Positions 23,846 through 31,386 of a stretch of DNA of 37,738 nucleotides are shown piece after piece; positions within the stretch are counted from its first letter, which is position 1; every line of letters starts with the position of its first letter. Source of the DNA: JADLDV01 sp964546355 (GTDB taxonomy: Bacteria; Patescibacteriota; Minisyncoccia; Phycocordibacterales; UBA9973); NCBI GenBank assembly GCA_964546355.1, contig CAZJJM010000002.1, forward strand, positions 1 through 37,738, read 5' to 3'. The position numbers were made by a program, and so were the translations under genes. Under the pieces are notes generated by a model. It saw only the letters and a program-made list of their open reading frames with translations. It did no database searches and was not told the DNA's origin.

Positions 23846-24991
23846 ATGAACAAACAGTATCTCACTCGTGTATATATCCTTGGATTCTTGTTTTCATTTC
23901 ATCTTGCATTAACTGCATATGTGAATTCAACATTTCTCAGTACACTTATTTCTGAAAAATATATCGGACTGATGTATGCAGCGAGTTCACTTATCACACT
24001 CGTGGTACTATCATCACTTTCATCAATTCTGGCAAAAATTGGCAACAAAAAAACAACGATTGTTTTTCTTGTGGGAAATATACTTTCAATAGCAGCGTTT
24101 CTCTTTGCAAACGATCTTCGGATACTCACGGCGGCATTTGTTATATTCCTGACAACAAATACCCTTGTGTTTTACTGCTTTGATATTTTTATTGAGCACT
24201 GGAGTGTAAAAGGTTCGATCGGACGAGCACGAGGACTGTATCTCACCACCATCAATCTTGCATGGGTACTTTCACCAATATTGACTGGAAGTATCATTCA
24301 AGCACATGGATACAAGGGCATGTACCTCCTTGCAGGAATTCTCGGTGTCAGTGTCCTCATACTGCTTCCGTTTTTTGTAAACCATTTCAAAGATCCCGCA
24401 TATGTAAAAATTTCTCTTAGAAAAGCATGGGCTCGATTGAAACAGAGTCCGAATATTATGCGAATTGTATTCTTGAACTTTCTGTTACAATTTTTCTTTG
24501 CATTGATGATAGTCTACACACCAATCTACTTACATGACTATATGCATTTTGACTGGAAACATATTGGGATTATCTTTACCATCATGCTTTCACCGTTTGT
24601 TCTTCTTGGGTTCCCTCTTGGAAAAATTGCAGACAAAACTGGTCGCGAAAAAAGTTTTCTTATTGCTGGATTTTTGATTACAGCGATTACTACATACTAT
24701 GTTGGTGTACTTTCTTCTACAAGTATTATTCTCTGGGCAATACTACTTTTTCTCACGAGAGTTGGTGCAGCAACCATAGAAACAATGTCAGAAATATACT
24801 TTTTCAAACATGTGTCCGAAAAAGACACAGACATGCTGAGTATCTTCCGTGACATGACACCTGTTGCATTTCTCATAGCCCCACTTGTCGGCAGTGCTGT
24901 CATTGCAACAGGTTCGTATTCTGTGCTTTTTATTGGATTAAGTATTCTTATGGGTATTGGTGCATATGCATCATATACACTCAAACAATAA
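23846..24991 (+). CDS. Major facilitator superfamily transporter
   Basis: 381 aa with about 11-12 hydrophobic segments. The signature loop between helices 8 and 9, LGKIADKTGREKSF (near 256-270), and the shorter SILAKIGNKKTTIVF loop after helix 2 are typical of MFS carriers. The substrate cannot be read from sequence. Start taken at 23846, 7 nt after the rnj stop. The next gene begins 1 nt after its stop, so they are probably co-transcribed. Confidence 0.85.
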   Translation: MNKQYLTRVYILGFLFSFHLALTAYVNSTFLSTLISEKYIGLMYAASSLITLVVLSSLSSILAKIGNKKTTIVFLVGNILSIAAFLFANDLRILTAAFVIFLTTNTLVFYCFDIFIEHWSVKGSIGRARGLYLTTINLAWVLSPILTGSIIQAHGYKGMYLLAGILGVSVLILLPFFVNHFKDPAYVKISLRKAWARLKQSPNIMRIVFLNFLLQFFFALMIVYTPIYLHDYMHFDWKHIGIIFTIMLSPFVLLGFPLGKIADKTGREKSFLIAGFLITAITTYYVGVLSSTSIILWAILLFLTRVGAATIETMSEIYFFKHVSEKDTDMLSIFRDMTPVAFLIAPLVGSAVIATGSYSVLFIGLSILMGIGAYASYTLKQ

Positions 24992-24992
24992 T

Positions 24993-25697
24993 ATGAAAAA
25001 AAGTACCCGCATCAATCTCTATCTCAAAGAACATAACATCACCACTCGTCGCGGAGCTGATGAACTTATTCAAAAGGGTCTCGTAAAAATTAATGGTGTG
25101 AAAGCACGACTTGGTGACCAAGTGTTCCCTTCTGATGTAGTTACCGTAGATAATCGAGTGCTTGAAAAAGTACAAGAGTACGTCTATTTTGCATACAATA
25201 AACCTCGAGGCGTGAGCACTACCGCATCCACACCGGGAGAAAAAGACATTCTTGGAACGACAACATTTCCTACAGCAGTCTTCCCTGTCGGCAGACTTGA
25301 TAAAGCAAGTCATGGATTGATCATCATGACCAATGATGGACGAGTCACTGATAGACTACTGAACCCGAAAGGAATTCACGAAAAAGAATACATTGTAGAA
25401 ACAGACAAATCAATCAAAGGTGTCGATCTCGTAAAAATGGAAAAAGGAATTCGTATTGAACGTGAAAAAACACTTCCTTGTGTTGCTACTAAGATCAATC
25501 AAACAACAATGTCGATCATTATAACCGAAGGTAAAAAGCACCAAGTCCGTCGCATGTGTGCAGCATTTGGATACCAAGTTGAAGACTTGGAACGTATCCG
25601 TATTGCAAATATTACTCTTGCCGGACTCAAACCAGGAATGTTTCGATCATTTACAGAAAAAGAAAAAACGATCTTCATGCAAGCGCTTGGATTATAA
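24993..25697 (+). CDS. RNA pseudouridine synthase, RsuA/RluB/RluF family
   Basis: 234 aa. N-terminal S4 RNA-binding domain (about 3-60: INLYLKEHNITTRRGADELIQKG). Catalytic motif GRLDKASHGLIIMTNDG with the invariant Asp near 102. The KKHQVRRMCAAFGYQVEDLERIRIANITL block is typical of RluF/RluB. These enzymes convert one uridine of rRNA (or tRNA) to pseudouridine. The exact target (23S U2604/U2605 or 16S U516 equivalents) cannot be assigned. The gene ends at a shared terminator. Confidence 0.9.
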   Translation: MKKSTRINLYLKEHNITTRRGADELIQKGLVKINGVKARLGDQVFPSDVVTVDNRVLEKVQEYVYFAYNKPRGVSTTASTPGEKDILGTTTFPTAVFPVGRLDKASHGLIIMTNDGRVTDRLLNPKGIHEKEYIVETDKSIKGVDLVKMEKGIRIEREKTLPCVATKINQTTMSIIITEGKKHQVRRMCAAFGYQVEDLERIRIANITLAGLKPGMFRSFTEKEKTIFMQALGL

Positions 25698-25700
25698 TAA

Positions 25701-25725
25701 AAAAATCCGCACGAAGCGGATTTTT
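25701..25725. terminator. Bidirectional terminator between convergent genes
   Basis: 10-bp perfect stem AAAAATCCGC / GCGGATTTTT with ACGAA loop, U-runs in both directions, in the 33-nt gap between the pseudouridine synthase and the minus-strand gene at 25731. Confidence 0.85.
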
Positions 25726-25730
25726 ACCTA

Positions 25731-26300
25731 TTACAATGCAATAGGTTTCTGTGTTTTTTTAATCACTGCACTGTTTAATAATGCGAGAATAAAAGTTGGT
25801 CTTTTTTCTTGTAAAAATAGTTCGAGTGATTTTTGTATTACCCTAAAATCATCTTCCTCGCCTCTTGTTATCTGAGAAACAAACGGTTCAACATTTTTAG
25901 CATGCTCCCTGTTTTTATAGACAACATGAGAACCCAAGACGGTTATCGGCATATCATGATGCAAGGCTAACATGCGAGGATGTTCAGAAATAATCGCATG
26001 TGTTCCACGAGCATCAATAGGTAAAATTCCTATACCATACAAATCTTCAAAAGATTTTTGCAAGGATTTCGGTTCTATACCAAACGGAACCTCAACAAGA
26101 GCAATTGCCGCTGCATCATACGCACCATGAGACTCCGATGCAAATGTGATTATTTTTCTATTCTCAAAATCTTTTCGTGACTTCGAAATATGTTTTTCTT
26201 TTATTTCTTCAATAAAAGCTTTTGCGTCATGTTCATCTTTTTTTCGAAAGGTTTTAATGAGTGCAATAATTTCTGGTTTTTCTGGTTGTATTTTTTCCAA
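25731..26300 (-). CDS. Protein of unknown function
   Basis: 189 aa, starting at TTG (26300..26298); no ATG occurs in the first half. N-terminal charged helix (about 10-45), then a compact alpha/beta part with SHGAYDAAAIALVEVPFG, IGILPIDARGTHAIISEHPRM and ITVLGSHVVYKN. Histidines at conserved-looking turns could bind metal, but I recognise no family. A -10 TATAAT (26332..26327) lies about 26 nt upstream, giving a short leader without Shine-Dalgarno. Convergent with the pseudouridine synthase gene. Confidence 0.6.
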   Translation of the reverse strand: MEKIQPEKPEIIALIKTFRKKDEHDAKAFIEEIKEKHISKSRKDFENRKIITFASESHGAYDAAAIALVEVPFGIEPKSLQKSFEDLYGIGILPIDARGTHAIISEHPRMLALHHDMPITVLGSHVVYKNREHAKNVEPFVSQITRGEEDDFRVIQKSLELFLQEKRPTFILALLNSAVIKKTQKPIAL

Positions 26301-26350
26301 TGTGCAGTTGTTTAATTTCTTTTTATATTATACAAAATAAATTAAAACTG

Positions 26351-27169
26351 TCAATAAATACGAACATGCTTTCTTTCTTCCACCAAAATCCCCTCTTTTT
26401 TTAGATCACCCAAGGCGCGTTCTGTTCTTTCTATTTCAAAAGGTAATTGTGTGTATAATTTTACCAAAGACATGCGTGGATTTTTTGTAAGTATTTTTAG
26501 GATAGCCCCGCGTACTTCACGTAAAGAACCTTTGAATGCCTTTTGTTTAGCGTATGACCCACTCTTACGATGTGTTTTAACTCCTTGTGATTTTAAATAT
26601 GCACCATAATCCATCAGTGCCCAATACCACTCACGTGGATTTTGTATATCACAGGTTTTTTGTATCACAGAAAGCAATTCTTGATCAGAAACTTTTTCTT
26701 CTCTGTCGGCGAAGAAATGATGAATATAGACCGTTCGAATATTGGTCTCAATACACACAGACGGTGTATTCCACGCAAAAGACATAATAGCCCCAGCCGT
26801 ATATGACCCTATCCCCGGAAGTGTCTGGAGTGTTTCCATACTCCGTGGAATCTTTTTTCCATATTCATACACAATCTTTTCAGCAGCACGTTTGAGAAAC
26901 AGTGCGCGTCTATTATATCCAAGACCAGACCAGAGAGACAGCACATCTGCATTAGAAGCTGTTGCGAGTTTTACAATAGTAGGAAATCTTTTTAAAAATG
27001 CCTGATATTTAGGTATCACACGATCCACTTGTGTTTGTTGTAGCATATACTCAGAGACAAGTATCTTGTATGCGGAAAGTTCAGTACCATCAGTAAGTCG
27101 CCACGGCAATACTCTGCCGTGTTTTTTATAATATTCCCAAACGGTTTTTTGAAATTGCTTCGGCGTCAT
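26351..27169 (-). CDS. MutY/endonuclease III family DNA glycosylase without Fe-S cluster
   Basis: 272 aa. HhH-GPD glycosylase core: SEYMLQQTQVDRVIPKY with the MutY catalytic Glu and QQTQV loop, and the hairpin LPGIGSYTAGAIMSFAW. The position of the catalytic Asp in MutY (VDGNV-type motif) reads IETNI, i.e. Glu. After ALMDYGAYLKSQG the four cysteines of the [4Fe-4S] loop are absent. The last 60 residues form a winged-helix-like domain (REVRGAILKILTKNPRMS) instead of the NUDIX-like domain of classical MutY. It likely excises adenine opposite 8-oxoguanine or a related mispair, but its specificity is uncertain. Confidence 0.82.
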   Translation of the reverse strand: MTPKQFQKTVWEYYKKHGRVLPWRLTDGTELSAYKILVSEYMLQQTQVDRVIPKYQAFLKRFPTIVKLATASNADVLSLWSGLGYNRRALFLKRAAEKIVYEYGKKIPRSMETLQTLPGIGSYTAGAIMSFAWNTPSVCIETNIRTVYIHHFFADREEKVSDQELLSVIQKTCDIQNPREWYWALMDYGAYLKSQGVKTHRKSGSYAKQKAFKGSLREVRGAILKILTKNPRMSLVKLYTQLPFEIERTERALGDLKKEGILVEERKHVRIY

Positions 27170-27182
27170 CGAGGATATCGTA

Positions 27183-27434
27183 TCATATTTTACCCTCTTT
27201 GATGAGTACGAGTTTCTGATCGCGCGTTAGCTTTTTCAGGACTGCTTCTCTTTTGAGTGCCTCTCCTTTTGTAGGAACCTCTTCTGTATAGACAAGGTGT
27301 ACTGGTCTGCGAGAACGAGTGTACTTTGCTGCTCGTGCGCTCGTATTATGATCAAGTACACGCTTTGGTACATCATTGGTCGTTCCAGTATATATTGTCT
27401 CGTCACTACACAAAAGCATATAGATGAAATACAT
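27183..27434 (-). CDS. GIY-YIG nuclease-domain protein
   Basis: 83 aa, the size of the stand-alone UPF0213/YhbQ-like group. Motif: YFIYMLLCSDETIYTGTTND (GIY-YIG with YIYxL and YTG), then the catalytic Arg in VPKRVLDHN and a C-terminal GEALKREAVLKKLTRDQK helix. Function is presumably DNA nicking in repair; no other domain is present. Its ATG lies inside one arm of a perfect 17-bp hairpin (27432-27470), which may limit translation or terminate upstream transcription. Confidence 0.9.
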   Translation of the reverse strand: MYFIYMLLCSDETIYTGTTNDVPKRVLDHNTSARAAKYTRSRRPVHLVYTEEVPTKGEALKREAVLKKLTRDQKLVLIKEGKI

Positions 27435-27470
27435 ACAAAAAGGATAGCATATTGCTATCCTTTTTGTATG
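27432..27470 (-). terminator. 17-bp perfect hairpin overlapping the GIY-YIG start codon
   Basis: Arms 27432-27448 and 27454-27470 are exact complements (loop ATATT), ending in a U-run on the minus strand. It lies 16 nt beyond the stop of the upstream metal-rich protein gene, as a terminator would, but its 3' arm contains the ATG of the next gene. Confidence 0.7.
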
Positions 27471-27486
27471 AGATATGTATTAGAGA

Positions 27487-28008
27487 TTATTTAACAGTTT
27501 CTGAAAGTTTTATCATTTTAGCGACTGTTGCATTTTCAGCATTTTTCTCTCCAACAACTGAAATGTATTGACCTGCTTTTAGTCCAGAAAGTCCGACTTC
27601 ACCAACACCTGAAAGAATTACTGTATCAGCCTGTGAGAGAATAGTTTGTTCCTCTGATGCATTGTTGCTAATAGTGATTGTATTCCCTACTACTTTTGTA
27701 ATAACACCAAATGCACGGGTATACTGCATGGCACCTTTTTTACCCATCATTCCTCCACGCATCATATCTCGATCTTGAGACATGATACCAGTATGCATAC
27801 TAGTACAACCACCACATTTATGAGAATATCCGCCACGCATCATTCCCTTGAATTCACCCATTTTTACGCCAACGCAAAATACAATTGCGAGAATGATAAA
27901 ACGAATAAGCCACTTAACAATACGACCTCTTCCTGTATGACAACCACCTTTACACCCTACCCAGCCCATACCACATGTACATGTTTGATTTTTGTTTTCT
28001 GATTCCAT
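27487..28008 (-). CDS. Membrane protein with Cys/His/Met-rich segments and DUF5666-like domain
   Basis: 173 aa. Cytoplasmic N-terminus with CTCGMGWVGCKGGCH (five cysteines and a His within 15 residues), one transmembrane helix (about 32-51, LIRFIILAIVFCVGVKMGEF), then an exported Met/His/Cys-rich stretch (KCGGCTSMHTGIMSQDRDMM) and a small beta domain (GVITKVVGNTITISNN ... LSGLKAGQYISVVGEK) resembling DUF5666. The residues suggest copper or another soft metal as ligand, on both sides of the membrane. Family naming is tentative. Confidence 0.65.
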   Translation of the reverse strand: MESENKNQTCTCGMGWVGCKGGCHTGRGRIVKWLIRFIILAIVFCVGVKMGEFKGMMRGGYSHKCGGCTSMHTGIMSQDRDMMRGGMMGKKGAMQYTRAFGVITKVVGNTITISNNASEEQTILSQADTVILSGVGEVGLSGLKAGQYISVVGEKNAENATVAKMIKLSETVK

Positions 28009-28071
28009 ATATATTTGAAATTACTGATAATACGCAATCTGCGTTAACAGAGCTATTATAGCATATTAAAT

Positions 28072-28596
28072 TTATACAAGCTTTTTTGGTGAAAGTGTAT
28101 TAAATTCTTCTATACTATAAATACCTATCCCTGAATGAATATTTTCACTTTCAGTACTTTGAGTGAAAATTGTAACGTGAGGAAAAGGAACAGTAAAAGA
28201 ACACTCAAACAATGACTCGAGTTCCCCGTAGAATGGTTTTAAGTCTGGAAGATCAACAAGAGCAATAATTGATTGTCGAACTTCTCCAGAACCATAAGTC
28301 TTAGTAAGATAAAAATTTTCAGGTAAAATCGTATACTGCCATGTAAACGAGTTTGCGATAATCTGTATTTTTTTACTAACATCCCTTATTTCTTCTTCGT
28401 TTTTCTGAGAAAAGATTTCTTGAATCTTTTTCCCTATCGCATACCCAATGATTGTAATATGGAATTCAGTCTTAGGAATAAGCTGATAGTGTATTGCGTA
28501 CTTTTTAATGTTCTGCATACTTTCTGTTGAAACAGTAGCATGCAAAAGAAGGGTCATTTTTTCTTGATTATATATTAGTTTTTGATCTATCTGCAT
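28072..28596 (-). CDS. 2H phosphoesterase (2'-5' RNA ligase-like)
   Basis: 174 aa. Two HxT-type motifs spaced as in the 2H superfamily: FHITIIG (His at about 47) and FPHVTIF (His at about 146), which together form the catalytic pair acting on 2',3'-cyclic or 2'-5' phosphodiester bonds of RNA or nucleotides. Start at 28596 chosen because a -10-like TATATT lies exactly 6 nt upstream; an internal Met 12 codons later is the alternative. Divergent from the HAD gene, with overlapping promoters. Confidence 0.75.
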   Translation of the reverse strand: MQIDQKLIYNQEKMTLLLHATVSTESMQNIKKYAIHYQLIPKTEFHITIIGYAIGKKIQEIFSQKNEEEIRDVSKKIQIIANSFTWQYTILPENFYLTKTYGSGEVRQSIIALVDLPDLKPFYGELESLFECSFTVPFPHVTIFTQSTESENIHSGIGIYSIEEFNTLSPKKLV

Positions 28597-28602
28597 ATAT
28601 GA

Positions 28603-28628
28603 AATATACCACGAATATATGGTATAGT
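28603..28628. promoter_or_regulatory. Divergent -10 boxes for the 2H and HAD genes
   Basis: Minus strand TATATT (28608..28603), 6 nt from the ATG at 28596. Plus strand extended -10 TGG-TATAGT (28623-28628), 6 nt from the ATG at 28635. Both predict leaderless mRNAs from a 38-bp intergenic region. Confidence 0.55.
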
Positions 28629-28634
28629 AGAGCC

Positions 28635-29267
28635 ATGAAAAAACTTATATTTTTTGACCTTGATGGAACACTGACCGAGAAAAATACTTGGTACGATTTT
28701 AATCTATATTTCGGAATGTCAGAATCAGAAGACAAAACTTTGTTTGATTGGTATGTTCGTGGAATTATTACGTACGAAGAATGGGATCATATCATCGTAA
28801 ACGTACTAAAAGAAAAAGGATTGTGTACTGAAACAAAAGTACAAGAATTTGTACAAACACTTTCTCCTCGCCCAGAATCATTGGATTTGATTAAAAAATG
28901 TAAAGAATTAGGATATACCACAATCATCCTTTCTGGAACAATGTATCAACTTGCTGAACATTTCAAATCACTTCTTGGTACTGATCTTGTATACACAACT
29001 TCTCGTATTATTTTTGATACTGATGGAAAACTAGAACGTATTGATAATGACAAAGATGAAGCACCTGCAAAACTTCGCATATTTGAAAAAGTTTGTGCGG
29101 AATATGGTGTTGATCCTGAAGAAACTCTGTGTGTCGGTGATAGTGGTAATGATGTAGATATGTTTAAAAAATCTAAAAAAGCTATTCTTCTTGGTCAATA
29201 TGAAAAACTTAAACCACACGCGTGGAAACAAATTGATTCTTTAGACGAAGTAATTACTTTCCTCTAA
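28635..29267 (+). CDS. HAD superfamily phosphatase (SerB-like)
   Basis: 210 aa. Motif I FFDLDGTLT with nucleophile Asp8 and Asp10, motif II TIILSGT, lysine region around 155-165, motif IV CVGDSGNDVDMFK. The helical cap between motifs I and II (about 15-75) is of the PSP/SerB type, so a small phosphorylated metabolite is the likely substrate. Start at 28635 because the longer frame contains the promoter. Single-gene unit ending in a bidirectional terminator. Confidence 0.88.
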   Translation: MKKLIFFDLDGTLTEKNTWYDFNLYFGMSESEDKTLFDWYVRGIITYEEWDHIIVNVLKEKGLCTETKVQEFVQTLSPRPESLDLIKKCKELGYTTIILSGTMYQLAEHFKSLLGTDLVYTTSRIIFDTDGKLERIDNDKDEAPAKLRIFEKVCAEYGVDPEETLCVGDSGNDVDMFKKSKKAILLGQYEKLKPHAWKQIDSLDEVITFL

Positions 29268-29278
29268 GTTGCATATAA

Positions 29279-29310
29279 AAAATCCTCAAGCGATCAAGCT
29301 TGAGGATTTT
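29279..29310. terminator. Bidirectional terminator between HAD gene and purA-like gene
   Basis: 13-bp perfect stem AAAATCCTCAAGC / GCTTGAGGATTTT with a 6-nt loop between convergent genes. Confidence 0.85.
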
Positions 29311-29332
29311 GGTAAATCAGAAAAAAATCTTG

Positions 29333-30640
29333 TTACACCAATGCTTTATCAAACATCAGAATATTTTCCCTGGCAGGACCTGTTCCAATACCCGCAATTT
29401 GAATATCTGGAAAATTTTTTCTTATTGTATCAAGAAAAACTTCTAAACCTTTCGGAATAGCAGAACGATCACTTGGATCAAATTTCCAACCCGGCATTTT
29501 TTCATACACAACGGATTCGATATGTTCCAAGCTCATTGGCACTTCTGTAACAGTTTGACCATTTTTCAAAACGTACCCAACCGCAATTTGTATTTCATCA
29601 ACCGGACATATGTCAGTTTTAGTGACATATATTTTATTCGGATGTGTCATTTTAATTGCATGTTGCATCATAGGAAAATCTGGCCACGCACAAGTACGAG
29701 GACGTCCTGTTGTTGATCCAAATTCGTTTCCTGCCTTTCGAAATACTTCATTATCTTCAGGTAGCATTGTTGAAGGAGGATTAACTCCCCCAACACGTGT
29801 ACCATACCATTTTGTCACTGCAATAACGTCACGAACTGCATGGATTGGTAATCCAGCATACCCGAGAAGCATTTGTGGTGTCGTGTGTGAAGATGTATTG
29901 TACGGGTAACATCCGTGTCGAGTATCAAGCAATGCAGCCTGAGCACCTTCAATCAGAATATTTTTACCACTTGAAAGCAATTGATTTGCCAACTTTACAG
30001 TGTCAACAATACTGATTTTTTGAATTAATACTTCAAGTTGTTGCATCCATTTCCCTTCTGTGTTTTTAAGCTCAGTTGTCGATATATCTGGATATAACTT
30101 TTCCAATATCTCTATTTGAGTATTTCTATACTCATTATATTTAACAACCATTGCTCTTGCAGAAAGACCAGCAAAATCACCTATTCGTAGCCCTATATGC
30201 AAAGCATCGTCAGCATATGTAAATGATATGCCTTTTTTGGTTGAACCGAGTTTGCCGGCAAGCTCTTCTCTGTAACAATCTTTCAACACCTGTATTGGTG
30301 TTATTATTGTTGCTTGATGAGAAACATATAACTGTTTACGAAGATTAGGATTTACTTTTTCCAAATCACCAAGTTCTTCCAAAAAACTCACGGGATTAAT
30401 TGCCATTCCACTGCCACAAATAAGCATCTTGTCTTCATGAGCAAATCCACATGGTATATGGTGTGCAACATATGTCTTACCTTCTATTTCTACACTATGC
30501 CCAGCATTAGGACCAGCATTAGGACGTAAGACAGCATTATAATCAGGAGTAAGAGTATCTACAATCTTACCTTTTCCTTCGTCACCCCACAGGAGTCCAA
30601 AGAGGATGTCAGTGTATCCGGTATTTTTATTTTGCTTCAT
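29333..30640 (-). CDS. purA: Divergent adenylosuccinate synthetase
   Basis: 435 aa, normal PurA length. It joins IMP and aspartate with GTP to give adenylosuccinate. Retained motifs: LLWGDEGKGKIVD (catalytic Asp kept, unlike phage PurZ), NAGHS-V, HHIPCGF, EGAQAALLDTRHGCYPY, TGRPRTCAWPDF, YVTKTDI. Departures: the GGNNAGHT loop reads AGPNAGHS and the GRGIGPAY loop reads KKGISFTY. It stands alone between two bidirectional terminators with no other purine genes in the window, so it may work in salvage from IMP. A related ligase with altered substrate is possible. Confidence 0.8.
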   Translation of the reverse strand: MKQNKNTGYTDILFGLLWGDEGKGKIVDTLTPDYNAVLRPNAGPNAGHSVEIEGKTYVAHHIPCGFAHEDKMLICGSGMAINPVSFLEELGDLEKVNPNLRKQLYVSHQATIITPIQVLKDCYREELAGKLGSTKKGISFTYADDALHIGLRIGDFAGLSARAMVVKYNEYRNTQIEILEKLYPDISTTELKNTEGKWMQQLEVLIQKISIVDTVKLANQLLSSGKNILIEGAQAALLDTRHGCYPYNTSSHTTPQMLLGYAGLPIHAVRDVIAVTKWYGTRVGGVNPPSTMLPEDNEVFRKAGNEFGSTTGRPRTCAWPDFPMMQHAIKMTHPNKIYVTKTDICPVDEIQIAVGYVLKNGQTVTEVPMSLEHIESVVYEKMPGWKFDPSDRSAIPKGLEVFLDTIRKNFPDIQIAGIGTGPARENILMFDKALV

Positions 30641-30704
30641 TTTTTCTATTTTTAAAAGTGTATTTTCTGGGGCTTATTGTATATTTTTTTCACAATATGT
30701 CAAT

Positions 30705-30737
30705 AAAAAATACCCTACATTTTGTAGGGTATTTTTT
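30705..30737. terminator. Terminator after the zinc/lysine-rich protein gene
   Basis: 15-bp perfect stem (core TACCCTACA / TGTAGGGTA) with a 3-nt loop and U-runs both ways, 6 nt from the end of the minus-strand gene at 30743. Confidence 0.85.
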
Positions 30738-30742
30738 ATTAT

Positions 30743-31345
30743 TTACTTCTTCTTTGTTGCTACTTTTTTCTTTGCAACAACCTTCTTTTCTGCTTTTTTA
30801 GGAGCTACTTTTGAAACAGTCTTTTGAGCAGGAGTTTTTTGTACTGCTTTTTTGACCATTGATCCGAGAGATGCTGTTTTTTTCACTTCAGTAAATGTAT
30901 CTTCTTTTACCATTTCTTTCTTTGCAACAGAAACAGGATTTGTTTTTATTATTTCTAATACACTATCGAGTTTTTTGTGTAGTGCATCGATTTGCATTTT
31001 GAGATCATCGATTCGACGATCTGGTCGAGATTCTGACTTTTCAGCACTGAATGTGTTGTGAGAAACGACAACATCACGTCGAGAATCAAAACGTCTTTCA
31101 CCACCTTGAGGTTGGTTGCCACCACGCTTATCGCCAAAACAGTTACTACAGAGTACCGGCTTGTCACCACTTGGGCGAAACGGTACCTCACATCCTTTTC
31201 CACAATCAGTACATGTTGCTTTGTGCATCATTGGTGGACGATCATTACTTCTATCAAATTTCTTGAATCCTGGCTTTCCACCAAAACTTGGACGACCTCC
31301 GTCTCTACGATTAAATCCCCCATCAAACTTTTTAAAATCTTTCAT
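30743..31345 (-). CDS. Zinc-ribbon protein with lysine-rich histone-like tail
   Basis: 200 aa from the chosen ATG. N-terminus Gly/Arg/Phe-rich and disordered (1-38). Then a zinc ribbon CTDCGKGC-VPF ... CSNC (about 44-70) of the CxxC-type common in Patescibacteria. A helix (about 105-130, DDLKMQIDALHKKLDSVLEI) may be a coiled coil. The tail (about 150-200) is Lys/Ala/Val/Pro-rich (KKAEKKVVAKKKVATKKK), like bacterial H1-type proteins. Nucleic acid binding is likely; the precise role is unknown. Start at 31345 because the -10 box TATACT (31357..31352) lies 6 nt upstream and inside the longer frame. Confidence 0.78.
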   Translation of the reverse strand: MKDFKKFDGGFNRRDGGRPSFGGKPGFKKFDRSNDRPPMMHKATCTDCGKGCEVPFRPSGDKPVLCSNCFGDKRGGNQPQGGERRFDSRRDVVVSHNTFSAEKSESRPDRRIDDLKMQIDALHKKLDSVLEIIKTNPVSVAKKEMVKEDTFTEVKKTASLGSMVKKAVQKTPAQKTVSKVAPKKAEKKVVAKKKVATKKK

Positions 31346-31351
31346 GGGAAC

Positions 31352-31357
31352 AGTATA
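31352..31357 (-). promoter_or_regulatory. -10 box of the zinc-ribbon gene
   Basis: TATACT on the minus strand, exactly 6 nt before the ATG at 31345. It decides the start. Confidence 0.5.
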
Positions 31358-31386
31358 CCTTTTTATGAAATAAAAAGCAAAGGTGG

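Noticed and set aside
4944..25725. Dispersed repeat or mobile element suggested by the shared CCGC-ACGAA-GCGG sequence
   Set aside because: Both copies (4944-4964 and 25701-25725) are compact rho-independent terminators with U-runs; similarity is limited to the hairpin.
29333..30640. Phage-type PurZ (2-aminoadenylosuccinate synthetase)
   Set aside because: The catalytic aspartate in WGDEGKG, which PurZ lacks, is present; no phage context.
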